Assembly (NCBI GenBank): GCA_020629275.1
Contig: JAHDDQ010000004.1
Span: 1-64,000 of the forward strand
Reading direction: 5' to 3'
From: Tenacibaculum sp.
Lineage (GTDB): Bacteria; Bacteroidota; Bacteroidia; Flavobacteriales; Flavobacteriaceae
Length of the DNA stretch: 64,000 nt
The notes below the pieces were generated by a model. The model had not been told where the DNA came from. It saw only the letters and a program-made list of their open reading frames with translations, and made no database searches. Positions 26,351 through 35,578 of the stretch are shown piece after piece; within the stretch, counting starts at the first letter, position 1, and the number at the start of each line of letters is the position of its first letter. The position numbers were made by a program, and so were the translations under genes.

Positions 26351-29329
26351 TTATTTAATAATTAGTTTTTTAATAGTTTGTTTACCTCCATTATTAACTT
26401 TTAGTAAATAAATACCAGCATTGTAGTTATCGAAACTTAATTCTTTAGAGAAAATAGAAGATGTATTTTTGAATTCTAAATTTTCAATTAACCTTCCACC
26501 TAAATCAAATAATTGTACAGCTACTTTAGCTGTATTTAATACTTCAAAACTTAGATTAAATTTACCTGAAGAAGGATTAGGGAATAAATTAAACTTGTTG
26601 AAAGAGAAATCATCAACAGTTGCTGTAGGTGCATCAACAAAAACAGTATAATCCTCAACTTCACCATTAAATCCACCTTCACAAGAATTAGGGTCTCCTT
26701 CCGATACAACTTTAGTTGTTACTCTAAAAGTCGTATTACCAGGTTTAGCATCGTTAGGTACCGTTAAATTATAAGGACTTGCGCTAGTAGTAGTAACACC
26801 AGAAGAAGAGGCAGAACCTAAATCATACTCTTCATTAGCGTCAAATTGACAATTTTGATTCCAGTCAATCCAAACAAAAGTTCTTGTAGAAACAGGAGTA
26901 AAAGGAGTACTAGTTGTATTAACATCAATACTTATTTGATGATCTTCTCCAGGTTTAACTGTAGTAGATATTGATTTAAAATCACTATAACCGTTCGTCT
27001 TAGTTGAAGCGTTATCAATAGTATTAAACTGTACGTCTCTTGTTGATATTTGAGATGTTGTAGAACCTATTGATTCACATACATTATTACTAAGGCTAAG
27101 GTTAATGTCTATACTTTTATTTACTGAAGCCGAAGCAGCCATTACAGAAAATGTGTACGGACCAGCAGGAATATTATCAATATTAGAAATAGTTAATAAA
27201 ACAGTTTGGTTTCCTGTAAAATTATTTTTATCGAAGCTCACTGTAGCATTGGTAGGAGCATTGTTAACAGATAATGTAATATCATCAGAGAAGCCATTTC
27301 CAGTATTAAACTGTAGTTCAAAATCTAAAGCACTAGCTGATGATTTACAGATACCTAAATCACCGGTTTTGTTCACTAATGTAAAATCAGGTGTATTATT
27401 TATAGAAAATTTCTTTGAAATATTATAAAAAATGTTGTCAGCAGCTTCTATCATTAAAATAGCATCATCAGTAAAAGCAAAATTAGGTAAGGTTACCATT
27501 TCACTACCATCATTATCAGTATTCATTGCTAACTGTGTAGGGAAAGTAATACCACCATCAGTTGATAATAGAATGTTTACTTTCTGACAATTAATAGGTG
27601 CAGCATTAGTTCCGCTTACGTTCCAAGTAATATCTCTACTTGTATTAGGTCCCCAGTTAAATTGATCATTAACAGTAAAAGGTTGACTTTCTACTATAGT
27701 TACTTTTAAATCGTCTCTAGAACTACCAGCTCCTCCAGGATTATTATCACGAACCACTAGAGCAAAATTCATCTCTCTTGCAACCGAAGGTAAAACCTCC
27801 CATGTAGTTGCAAGTGAACCAGAAGTTACTGTTGACAAAGCAGGTAAATATCTATTAGGAGAGGTTGTAGGAGATATAGATCTAAATGCTGGACCTCCAG
27901 TGCTAGTCGAGACAGGAGGCATTGCTGCGATTTCAACGTCAATCTGTTCCCAACAGTAAGTTAAGCCATTTGTGCCATCAGCATCAGTAGCTGATCCTTT
28001 CAATATTAATGGAGTACCTTTTGGAACTGATACATCAGAACCAGCATTAGCTATTGGAGCTGCATTACCTGTGCTAGTTTCTGTAGCACAGCTTGTATTA
28101 TTTTGAATGGTGTTCCACATACTAGTTAAGCTAAAAGCATGAAAGTAGTCATCACTATTGCTTTGTACATTTGGTGCACAAATACCAGCGTATGCCATTA
28201 TTGTTGATCCACTACCAGGTTCAACAGCATTTGAACCAGAGCGATTTCCACTACATGAATTATTAAATGTATGAGGACCACCAAATTGATGCCCTAATTC
28301 ATGAGCTACGAAATCAACATCATAAGGGTCACCGATAGGAGAGTTTGTTCCAGTAATACCTCTACCTTTAGAACCATCGATACAAACAACACCTAAACCA
28401 GCAAGCCCACCACCACCTGTACTAAAGGTATGGCCTATATCATAATTAGCATTTCCAATTATATTATCACAAACTGTTTGACTCTCATTAATCAATGTAT
28501 TAGCGCTACTATTCGATAGATTATCTGTAGCGGCATCTAGAAAGATAAGAGGATTATTTCCACTAGAATCTAAAATTATATTCATCGTAACAGAAAGGTC
28601 TTTTTGATAAATTCCATTTACTCTGGCCATAGTGGTATTCATGGCAGAAAGAACCGCAGCTGTTTGTTGAACTTCTGTTCCTCCACTAACGCCTTGATTA
28701 CTTACATGAAATTGGGCGTATTCACCAGTACATGCTAACGCCAACCTGTAAGTTCTTAATACTCCATCATTAGCAGTTCTTTTTTCTGTAATTTGATTTA
28801 TTTGTTTTTCAGCATGATTGTCATCAAACAAGCATTCAAAATCAGTATTTGTATTTGAGATATCTTTCCTGTTGTAGGAGATATAAACTCTATTGTCCTT
28901 AGTATATGGATCTACATATAAAGTAGTATGGTCTGGAGAATAAATTGTTATATGAACCCCGTCATTACCAAAGCTAATCTTACCGTGTGTGTTATTATTA
29001 ATACTTTTAATATTGTATGATTTTATTACACCATAGATAGGATTTAAAGGTTTAGTAAAATTTGAAGCTTCCTCTAATGTAAACTCAGTAACTTTACCGT
29101 CATTCTCAGGAAGGAATATGGTGTTTTTTATCCCTTTCGAAGATTGTAATAACTCGTTTTTGAACTGATTTATGTCTAATTTGTATAGATCGAATGTTTC
29201 TGGGTTATTTTTTCTTTGGTAAAGTTCGCTTTTAGACGCTAAGTTTTCTGGATTGATTTTTTTCCACGAACTTTGCGAATAGGTAAAACTTACACACAAC
29301 AGTATTAGGAATAGTGTAATTTTTCTCAT
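26351..29329 (-). CDS. Secreted reprolysin-like metalloprotease with T9SS domain (paralogue 4)
   Basis: The 992-residue protein has a signal peptide (MRKITLFLILLCVSFTYSQ), a propeptide region, the zinc motif HELGHQFGGPH and a methionine-turn-like STIMAYAG. A PKD-like domain, GEVED domain and type A sorting domain follow. Its catalytic domain groups with paralogue 1 (CTGEYAQFH, NIIGNANYDIGHTFSTGGGG) rather than with 2 and 3. Its C-terminal half matches paralogue 3. It starts 84 bp from the divergent lipB. Paralogue 3 probably arose from a duplication including this gene and the lipB start, later overwritten by recombination. Confidence 0.92.
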   Translation of the reverse strand: MRKITLFLILLCVSFTYSQSSWKKINPENLASKSELYQRKNNPETFDLYKLDINQFKNELLQSSKGIKNTIFLPENDGKVTEFTLEEASNFTKPLNPIYGVIKSYNIKSINNNTHGKISFGNDGVHITIYSPDHTTLYVDPYTKDNRVYISYNRKDISNTNTDFECLFDDNHAEKQINQITEKRTANDGVLRTYRLALACTGEYAQFHVSNQGVSGGTEVQQTAAVLSAMNTTMARVNGIYQKDLSVTMNIILDSSGNNPLIFLDAATDNLSNSSANTLINESQTVCDNIIGNANYDIGHTFSTGGGGLAGLGVVCIDGSKGRGITGTNSPIGDPYDVDFVAHELGHQFGGPHTFNNSCSGNRSGSNAVEPGSGSTIMAYAGICAPNVQSNSDDYFHAFSLTSMWNTIQNNTSCATETSTGNAAPIANAGSDVSVPKGTPLILKGSATDADGTNGLTYCWEQIDVEIAAMPPVSTSTGGPAFRSISPTTSPNRYLPALSTVTSGSLATTWEVLPSVAREMNFALVVRDNNPGGAGSSRDDLKVTIVESQPFTVNDQFNWGPNTSRDITWNVSGTNAAPINCQKVNILLSTDGGITFPTQLAMNTDNDGSEMVTLPNFAFTDDAILMIEAADNIFYNISKKFSINNTPDFTLVNKTGDLGICKSSASALDFELQFNTGNGFSDDITLSVNNAPTNATVSFDKNNFTGNQTVLLTISNIDNIPAGPYTFSVMAASASVNKSIDINLSLSNNVCESIGSTTSQISTRDVQFNTIDNASTKTNGYSDFKSISTTVKPGEDHQISIDVNTTSTPFTPVSTRTFVWIDWNQNCQFDANEEYDLGSASSSGVTTTSASPYNLTVPNDAKPGNTTFRVTTKVVSEGDPNSCEGGFNGEVEDYTVFVDAPTATVDDFSFNKFNLFPNPSSGKFNLSFEVLNTAKVAVQLFDLGGRLIENLEFKNTSSIFSKELSFDNYNAGIYLLKVNNGGKQTIKKLIIK
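26376..27083. repeat. Gene-conversion tract, copy B
   Basis: This is the partner of 23166-23873 with the same sequence by eye. It encodes the C-terminal GEVED and type A sorting domains of paralogue 4. Confidence 0.8.
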
Positions 29330-29413
29330 AAGGTGAATTTTTAAATTATTATCTAATTATTATCTGTGCAGTTATCAGTATTTTAATAAGTATGCAGACT
29401 AATCGATAAAAAT

Positions 29414-30133
29414 ATGAATAAAAACGTATATTTAGTAGAGTTATCTCAAAAAGATTATAAAGAAACTTGGGATTATCAATCTGATTTACTTCAAAGTATA
29501 GTTGATACGAAAATAAGAAGTAGGAAAGAAGCGCAAGAATTACCAACAAATAACTACTTTTTGTTTGTAGAACATCCTCACGTTTATACACTTGGAAAAA
29601 GCGGAGATATGAAACACTTATTGTTAAGTGAAATTCAAATGAAAGCTAAAGGAATCACCTTTCACAAGATAAATAGAGGAGGAGATATAACCTATCATGG
29701 TCCGGGACAGATAGTTGGTTATCCAATATTAGATTTAGAAAATTTCTTTACAGATATCCATAAGTATCTCCGTCTATTAGAAGAAGTTATTATAAAAACT
29801 ATTGCTGAATATGGACTAAATGGAGAGAGAAGCGAAGGTGAAACAGGAGTTTGGTTGGATGTAGGTACACCGTTTGCTCGTAAAATTTGTGCGATGGGTA
29901 TTCGAACGAGTAGGTGGGTAACAATGCATGGGTTTGCACTAAATGTGAATACAGATTTAGGGTATTTTGATCATATAATTCCTTGTGGTATTCGTGGTAA
30001 AGCAGTTGCCTCTATGGAGGCTGAGTTAGGAAGGAAATTAGATGTAAAAGAGGTAAAGTCTAAAATAGTAAAACACTTCAAAGGTTTATTTGAAGTTGAC
30101 CAAATAATACCAAAAGAAAAAAGCGAATTGTAA
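29414..30133 (+). CDS. lipB: Octanoyltransferase
   Basis: LipB moves octanoate from acyl carrier protein to lipoyl domains, the first step of lipoate synthesis. The 239-residue protein carries VEHPHVYTLGKSG, INRGGDITYHGPGQIVGYP, the Lys of ARKICAMGIR and the catalytic Cys in DHIIPCGI. The N terminus MNKNVYLVELSQKDY contains a small family-typical extension. It is divergent from protease paralogue 4, and its stop codon lies within the terminator stem shared with the convergent YceI gene. Confidence 0.96.
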   Translation: MNKNVYLVELSQKDYKETWDYQSDLLQSIVDTKIRSRKEAQELPTNNYFLFVEHPHVYTLGKSGDMKHLLLSEIQMKAKGITFHKINRGGDITYHGPGQIVGYPILDLENFFTDIHKYLRLLEEVIIKTIAEYGLNGERSEGETGVWLDVGTPFARKICAMGIRTSRWVTMHGFALNVNTDLGYFDHIIPCGIRGKAVASMEAELGRKLDVKEVKSKIVKHFKGLFEVDQIIPKEKSEL

Positions 30134-30153
30134 ATTACAATTCGCTTTTTTTT
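30116..30153. terminator. Bidirectional terminator overlapping the lipB stop
   Basis: AAAGCGAATTGTAA is followed by ATT and TTACAATTCGCTTT, then a T run. It sits between convergent lipB and the YceI gene and contains the last lipB codons. Confidence 0.85.
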
Positions 30154-30169
30154 ATAATTATAAAACTAA

Positions 30170-30811
30170 TTATTTTCTTGCTTTGATCTCAAAAGAAAAT
30201 TGAATTAAGTCATTAATTGCTTTGTCTTTTAAATCGTCAAAGAATTTACCTGAACCGTACTTAACTCCAAAATCAGTTCTGTCAACGCTAAAAGGCTCAC
30301 TTTTAAAAGTAATATCATTTCCGTTTTCCGTAAGTGTAGTCGGTATTGTAATACTTTTAGTAATGTCTTTGATTGTTAAGTTTCCAGTAACATGTAATTT
30401 ACCTTCTTTAACTTCCGAGCTAGCAACTACGAATTTAGCAGTAGGGAACTTTTCAACATTGAAAAAATCTTTATTCTTTAAATGCCCTTCTAAGTTACCT
30501 TTCTTTTTACCTTCTAAATCTGAACATGAAATAGTTTTCATATCTACTACAAATTCACCAGCTTTTAATACGCCATTTTCAACATCAAATAAACCTTTTT
30601 CAAGAGTTATTGTTCCATTATGAGCATCTCCTACTTTTTTGTCACCTTTCCAAGTCATTGTAGACTCTGCAACGTTTACATTATAAGAATTAATAGGGTT
30701 TACAACCTTTTGGTCTACTTTTACTTCTTCTTTAGTTTCTACTTTTTTCTCTCCTTTACAAGATGTTAATACACTTGCAATTACAGCTAATGATAAGATT
30801 AGTTTTTTCAT
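30170..30811 (-). CDS. YceI-family lipoprotein
   Basis: The 213-residue lipoprotein has a signal MKKLILSLAVIASVLTSC (Cys18). A short Lys/Glu linker is followed by the YceI lipocalin-like barrel, with STMTWKGDKKVGDAHNGTI, FVVDMKTISCSDLEG, HLKNKDFFNVEKFPTAKF and SVDRTDFGVKYGSGKFFDDL. YceI proteins bind isoprenoid or other amphiphilic molecules; the ligand here is unknown. It is monocistronic, convergent with lipB and anchored in an envelope membrane. Confidence 0.9.
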   Translation of the reverse strand: MKKLILSLAVIASVLTSCKGEKKVETKEEVKVDQKVVNPINSYNVNVAESTMTWKGDKKVGDAHNGTITLEKGLFDVENGVLKAGEFVVDMKTISCSDLEGKKKGNLEGHLKNKDFFNVEKFPTAKFVVASSEVKEGKLHVTGNLTIKDITKSITIPTTLTENGNDITFKSEPFSVDRTDFGVKYGSGKFFDDLKDKAINDLIQFSFEIKARK

Positions 30812-30881
30812 TTTGTTTTATTTATTTGTTTTTGAATTTATTTTCCATGGCAAATATATACACTATTTACCTCCTAAGAAA

Positions 30882-31334
30882 TTATTTTTTGTCTTTTGTG
30901 TCAATTACAATTGTTACTGGTCCGTCATTTAGTAATGTAACTTTCATATCGGCTCCAAATTTACCTGATTGTATTTTCTTACCTAGATCATTTTCCAGTT
31001 GTAAAATAAAATTTTCATACATAGGAATTGCAAAATCTGGTTTTGATGCTTTAATATAACTTGGTCGATTTCCTTTTTTTGTTGATGCATGTAATGTAAA
31101 TTGGCTAACAACGATAACGTCACCATTCATTGCTAATAACGAAGCATTCATCACATTATTTTCATCATTAAAAATTCTAAGGTTAACAATTTTCTTACTA
31201 AGCCATTTTATATCGTCTATTGTATCTAAATCTTCAATACCTAAAAAAATTAAAAGTCCAGAGTTTATAGTTGCTATCTTTTCACTATTAACGGTTACAC
31301 TGGCTTCAGAAACTCTTTGAATAACAACTTTCAT
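30882..31334 (-). CDS. dtd: D-aminoacyl-tRNA deacylase
   Basis: DTD hydrolyses D-amino acids wrongly attached to tRNA. The 150-residue protein shows the family motifs MKVVIQRVSEASVTV, SQFTLHASTKKGNRPSY and NDGPVTIVIDT (the family's cis-Gly-Pro motif). It starts 18 bp after the rsgA stop on the same strand, so the two probably form an operon. Confidence 0.96.
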   Translation of the reverse strand: MKVVIQRVSEASVTVNSEKIATINSGLLIFLGIEDLDTIDDIKWLSKKIVNLRIFNDENNVMNASLLAMNGDVIVVSQFTLHASTKKGNRPSYIKASKPDFAIPMYENFILQLENDLGKKIQSGKFGADMKVTLLNDGPVTIVIDTKDKK

Positions 31335-31352
31335 ATTTTGATTAAACTATAA

Positions 31353-32297
31353 TTATTCCCAAATATCCGTTCGGTAATTTTCTTCTTCACCTTCAATAAT
31401 TTGCAAGTAACTTTTATATCTAGACCACGATATTACTTCATCTTCTAATGCATCCTTAACAGCACATTGAGGTTCGTTTACATGAATGCAGTTATTAAAT
31501 TTACATGCTTGTTTTAGAGCAAAAAATTCAGGGAAATAATCACCTAATTCATCTTTTTCCATGTCAACGACTCCAAAGCCTTTAATACCGGGAGTATCTA
31601 TGATTTTCGCATCGAAGCTTAGGTCAAACATCTCTGCAAAAGTTGTAGTATGTTGTCCTTGCTTGTGTTGCTCAGAGATTGCTTTAGTTTTTAAGTTTAA
31701 ATTAGGTTCTATAGTATTTACTAACGTTGTTTTTCCTACTCCTGAGTGTCCAGCAAACATACTTACTTTCCCTGTCATAAGATCTTTTACTTTCTCTACA
31801 TTTTTACCTGTAACAGCAGAAACTTCTATACAGTCATATCCAATAGGTTCATAAATATCTTTCAAGTACAAAATTTCAGCACGCTCTTCAATACTATACG
31901 TGTCTAATTTATTGAATACTAATACTGCTTTGATAGAATATGCTTCAGCGGTTACTAAAAAACGATCTATAAATGTTGTTAATGTAGGAGGATTATTAAT
32001 AGTAATAAGTAAAAAGACTTGATCGATATTAGAAGCTATGATATGAGTTTGTTTGGATAGATTAACAGACTTACGTACGATATAATTTTTACGATCTTTA
32101 ATCGTAGTAATAACCCCAGTTTCTTCATCTGTTTTTGTTTCTATTGAAAACTCAACAATATCACCAACAGCAATAGGATTTGTACTTTTAATTCCTTTAA
32201 TTCGGAATTTACCTTTAATTCTACATTTATAAAATGTATTGTTTTCGGCTTTAACCCAGTACCAACTTCCAGTAGATTTATAAACAGTTCCTATCAT
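31353..32297 (-). CDS. rsgA: Ribosome small subunit-dependent GTPase A
   Basis: RsgA is a circularly permuted GTPase that checks and matures the 30S subunit. The 314-residue protein has an N-terminal OB fold and the permuted G motifs (NKLD, then GHSGVGKTTLVN, then DTPGIKGFG). The C-terminal zinc knuckle is CKFNNCIHVNEPQCAV. It is upstream of dtd. Confidence 0.96.
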   Translation of the reverse strand: MIGTVYKSTGSWYWVKAENNTFYKCRIKGKFRIKGIKSTNPIAVGDIVEFSIETKTDEETGVITTIKDRKNYIVRKSVNLSKQTHIIASNIDQVFLLITINNPPTLTTFIDRFLVTAEAYSIKAVLVFNKLDTYSIEERAEILYLKDIYEPIGYDCIEVSAVTGKNVEKVKDLMTGKVSMFAGHSGVGKTTLVNTIEPNLNLKTKAISEQHKQGQHTTTFAEMFDLSFDAKIIDTPGIKGFGVVDMEKDELGDYFPEFFALKQACKFNNCIHVNEPQCAVKDALEDEVISWSRYKSYLQIIEGEEENYRTDIWE

Positions 32298-32417
32298 AAC
32301 AGCAAAGATGAGAAAATAACAGAATATTTTATCTGCTATACTAGAGTTAAATTTTACTATTTAAGAATATTTTAAATTTATAAGCTTTGTTTCAATATAG
32401 GTTGTGACTAAAAAGTT

Positions 32418-32451
32418 AAAAGGTTCTTACATTTTTAATGTAAGAACCTTT
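32418..32451 (-). terminator. Terminator of the aromatic amino acid operon
   Basis: AAAGGTTCTTACAT (32419-32432) pairs with ATGTAAGAACCTTT (32438-32451), just after the stop of the last gene. The minus-strand 3' flank is T-rich. Confidence 0.8.
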
Positions 32452-32457
32452 CCAGTA

Positions 32458-33540
32458 TTATGAGTTGATAATATTTTTTTGATGATTAATACTCTCTTGA
32501 TGAATTGCTTTGAAGATTTTCAAAACAAATTCTTCACTTAGGTTATTCTCTTCACCTTCAAGAATCATTTTACCAAGAATTTCATTCCAACGTCTTGTTT
32601 GTAAGATCGCTACATTCTTTTCTTTCTTCAAGGCACCTATTTTATCTGAAATTTTCATACGCTTACCTAACATTTCGATTAATTGATGGTCAACTACATC
32701 AATTTGCGTTCTCATGGTATTTAAAGCATTTCTATAATCTACTTCAGTGTCAGTTGTTTTTCTGATTTTTAGATCTTCCATCATTTGGATTAATGATGTA
32801 GGAGTAATTTGTTGTTTCGCGTCACTCCAAGCATTATCAGGATCGTAATGAGTTTCTACCATTAATCCATCAAAATTCAAATCTAAAGCCGTTTGACAAA
32901 TATCGAAGATGATATCTCTTCTTCCTGCTATGTGAGAAGGGTCACATATTAAAGGAAGGTCTGGGAAACGGTTTTGTAATTCAATAGGAATTTGCCATTC
33001 TGGATTATTACGGTATCTTGTTTTTTCATAGGTTGAAAAACCACGATGAATTACACCTAATTTTTTGATATCAGCAGTATATAAACGCTCAATAGCACCA
33101 AGCCACAACGCTAAATCTGGATTCACAGGGTTCTTCACAAGTACAATTTTATCAGTACCAGCTAATGCATCTGCAATTTCTTGAACGATAAAAGGACTCA
33201 CAGTAGTACGAGCGCCAATCCATAAGATGTCAATATCGTGCTCTAAGGCTAGCTTTACGTGATCTTTATTTGCAACTTCAGTAGCCACTAACATTCCTGT
33301 TTCTTTTTTTGCTCTTTGTAGCCATTTTAAACCCAATGCACCAACACCTTCAAAATTCCCAGGCCTAGTTCTTGGTTTCCAAATACCAGCTCTTAATACA
33401 GTAGCATCAGTATTTTTGAGTTCATGAGCTATTTTTAAAACCTGCTCTTCAGTTTCAGCACTACAAGGTCCTGCAATTACTAACGGGTGGTCTAATTCGA
33501 ATTTTGATAACCATCCTCTTAAGTCTTTGTTGTTTTTCAT
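32458..33540 (-). CDS. Bifunctional DAHP synthase / chorismate mutase type II
   Basis: The N-terminal domain (residues 1-260) is a DAHP synthase of the KDO8P-synthase-like subfamily, with VIAGPCSAET, RAGIWKPRTRPGNFEG, KNPVNPDLALWLGA and CDPSHIAGRRD. It joins phosphoenolpyruvate and erythrose 4-phosphate. The C-terminal 90 residues form an AroQ-type chorismate mutase (NTMRTQIDVVDHQLIEMLGKRMKISDKIG, ILQTRRWNEIL). The mutase half may act as an allosteric sensor. It is the last gene of the four-gene operon controlled by the attenuator at 36.4-36.6 kb, starting 5 bp after the prephenate dehydrogenase stop. Confidence 0.95.
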   Translation of the reverse strand: MKNNKDLRGWLSKFELDHPLVIAGPCSAETEEQVLKIAHELKNTDATVLRAGIWKPRTRPGNFEGVGALGLKWLQRAKKETGMLVATEVANKDHVKLALEHDIDILWIGARTTVSPFIVQEIADALAGTDKIVLVKNPVNPDLALWLGAIERLYTADIKKLGVIHRGFSTYEKTRYRNNPEWQIPIELQNRFPDLPLICDPSHIAGRRDIIFDICQTALDLNFDGLMVETHYDPDNAWSDAKQQITPTSLIQMMEDLKIRKTTDTEVDYRNALNTMRTQIDVVDHQLIEMLGKRMKISDKIGALKKEKNVAILQTRRWNEILGKMILEGEENNLSEEFVLKIFKAIHQESINHQKNIINS

Positions 33541-33545
33541 TTGAT

Positions 33546-34430
33546 TTATTTTTTGATAAGTTCGGTTTCTTTAATTCCGTTTAAAATTTGTTTAATATGA
33601 TTAGTGTTTTTCATTTCAGCATATATAGCTGAATAATCGTCTTGTTCTAATAATGTTTTAAAGTGCTCTAGGTTATTTATATATTCTTTAAGTGTCTCTA
33701 TTACATTTTTTTTGTTCTGTTGAAAGATAGGAGTCCACATAGCTGGTGAACTTTTGGCCAATCTAACAGTAGAGGCAAATCCACTACCAGCCATATCGAA
33801 AATATCACGTTCATTTTTTTCTTCATTTATAACTGTTTTACCTAGCATGAATGAGCTTATATGCGATAAATGAGATACATATGCAATGTGTTTGTCATGA
33901 GAATCAGCATCCATATAACGAATACGCATTCCAAGACTGGTAAATATTCCTAAAGCTTTTTCTTGTAGTTTAAAAGCTGTTTTTTCTACTTCGCATATAA
34001 TGTTGGTTTTATTTCTAAACAAATCCTTTTGAGCAGCATTTGGACCAGAAAATTCTGTACCAGCGATTGGATGTGTTGCTAGAAAATTTCTTCGTTTTGG
34101 GTGGTTTTTAATAACTTCACAAATTGAACGCTTAGTAGAGCCAACATCAAAAACTAAAGTGTCATCTGAAATGGTATCTAATAATGTAGGTATTAAATTT
34201 AAAGAAGCATCTACTGGTATTGCTATAATTATTACAGCATTACTTTTTTCTTGTATATCTTTTAATGTGGCTTTATGGTCAATAACTCCTAATTCAAGAG
34301 CTTCTTGTAGGTGATTGGTATTATTATCTATTCCAAAAATAATGGAATTTTTATAATTCGATTTAATATCGATAGCTAAACTTCCACCAATTAATCCAAG
34401 ACCAACAACAAAAATATTCATGTCTTTCAC
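33546..34430 (-). CDS. tyrA: Prephenate dehydrogenase
   Basis: This NAD-dependent enzyme oxidatively decarboxylates prephenate to 4-hydroxyphenylpyruvate for tyrosine. It has the Rossmann motif VGLGLIGGSLAIDIK at the N terminus, DVGSTKRSICEVI, THPIAGTEFSGP and the catalytic-region HDKHIAYVSHLSHISSF. The 294-residue protein lacks a C-terminal ACT domain. It starts 2 bp after the aminotransferase stop. Confidence 0.95.
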   Translation of the reverse strand: MKDMNIFVVGLGLIGGSLAIDIKSNYKNSIIFGIDNNTNHLQEALELGVIDHKATLKDIQEKSNAVIIIAIPVDASLNLIPTLLDTISDDTLVFDVGSTKRSICEVIKNHPKRRNFLATHPIAGTEFSGPNAAQKDLFRNKTNIICEVEKTAFKLQEKALGIFTSLGMRIRYMDADSHDKHIAYVSHLSHISSFMLGKTVINEEKNERDIFDMAGSGFASTVRLAKSSPAMWTPIFQQNKKNVIETLKEYINNLEHFKTLLEQDDYSAIYAEMKNTNHIKQILNGIKETELIKK

Positions 34431-34432
34431 GT

Positions 34433-35578
34433 TTAAATTCTATTTATAGCTTCTTTTATTTTTGTTGTATCAACGCACAATGAAAATCGGATATATTTTT
34501 CTCCTTTAGAACCAAAAATGTGTCCTGGTGCAATGAAAATATGCTTATCATATAGTAATTCATTAATAAAAATATCAGCTGATTCTATTTCATCAGGTAG
34601 TTTTGCCCAAACAAATAATCCTGTAGTATCGTCTGAAAATGAACAGTTTAATTTTAGGGCTAACTTTTGTATTAGCTTTTTACGTTCGTCATAAATTTTA
34701 TTTTGATTTATAATCCAACTTCTAGGTGTTTCGAGTGCAGCAATTGCTCCTTTCTGGATACTGTAAAACATTCCAGAATCCATTTGAGTTTTAACTTTCA
34801 ATATTTCATTTATAAAATTTTTATTTCCTAATAGCATTCCTACACGCCATCCTGCCATATTAAATGTCTTACTTAAGGAGTTTAATTCCAATGCCACGTC
34901 TTTAGCACCTTCATAAGCTAAAATACTTTTAGGAGTATTGTTTAAAATGAAACTGTAAGGATTATCATTAACGATTAATATGTTGTGTTTTTTTCCAAAG
35001 TCAATCAACTGTTTGAAAGTAGTATCAGTACCTTTTGTTCCTGTTGGCATATGAGGATAATTAACCCACATAATTTTAACTTTTAATAAATCTAATTGTT
35101 CTAGTTTTTTAAAGTTAGGCTGGTAATTATTTTCTTCAATTAAATCATAAAAAATAGGTGATGCACCTACTAATTTAGTTACTGAGGTGTAAGTTGGATA
35201 GCCAGGGTTTGGTATAAGAACCCCATCACCCTCATTGAGAAGAGCCATAGAAATATGTAAAATACCTTCTTTACTCCCCATTAGAGGTAAAACTTCAGTT
35301 TCACTATTTAATAATACATTGTAATGATGTTCGTAAAAAGAGGTTATAGCATCTCTAAACTCAGGTAATCCTTGGTAACTTTGATACTTGTGTGCATTTT
35401 CTGAAGTTAAACTTTCATTCAATGCATTAAGCACAGCTTTTGGAGGATTTAAATCAGGACTGCCAATTCCCATATTAATAATAGGTTTTCCGTTTTTTAT
35501 TAGTTGACGTACTTCTTTTAATTTAGTTGAAAAATAGTACTCTTTAACACTATGTAGTCTTTGTGCAAATTCAATCAT
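34433..35578 (-). CDS. Class I/II PLP aminotransferase, probably for aromatic keto acids
   Basis: The fold-type I aminotransferase has 381 residues. It has MGIGSPDLNPP, NPGYPTYTSV, NDNPYSFIL, the PLP lysine in NSLSKTFNMAGWRVGM and the C-terminal RFSLCVD. Its ATG overlaps the stop of prephenate dehydratase by 4 bp, and tyrA follows after 2 bp. Its place in the operon suggests it converts phenylpyruvate and 4-hydroxyphenylpyruvate to phenylalanine and tyrosine; this is inferred from context. Confidence 0.93.
   Translation of the reverse strand: MIEFAQRLHSVKEYYFSTKLKEVRQLIKNGKPIINMGIGSPDLNPPKAVLNALNESLTSENAHKYQSYQGLPEFRDAITSFYEHHYNVLLNSETEVLPLMGSKEGILHISMALLNEGDGVLIPNPGYPTYTSVTKLVGASPIFYDLIEENNYQPNFKKLEQLDLLKVKIMWVNYPHMPTGTKGTDTTFKQLIDFGKKHNILIVNDNPYSFILNNTPKSILAYEGAKDVALELNSLSKTFNMAGWRVGMLLGNKNFINEILKVKTQMDSGMFYSIQKGAIAALETPRSWIINQNKIYDERKKLIQKLALKLNCSFSDDTTGLFVWAKLPDEIESADIFINELLYDKHIFIAPGHIFGSKGEKYIRFSLCVDTTKIKEAINRI

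Noticed and set aside
16496-29329. Protease array as a transposon or integron-like element
   Set aside because: No transposase, integrase, terminal repeat or attachment site is seen; each copy has its own terminator, and tandem duplication plus conversion explains the pattern.
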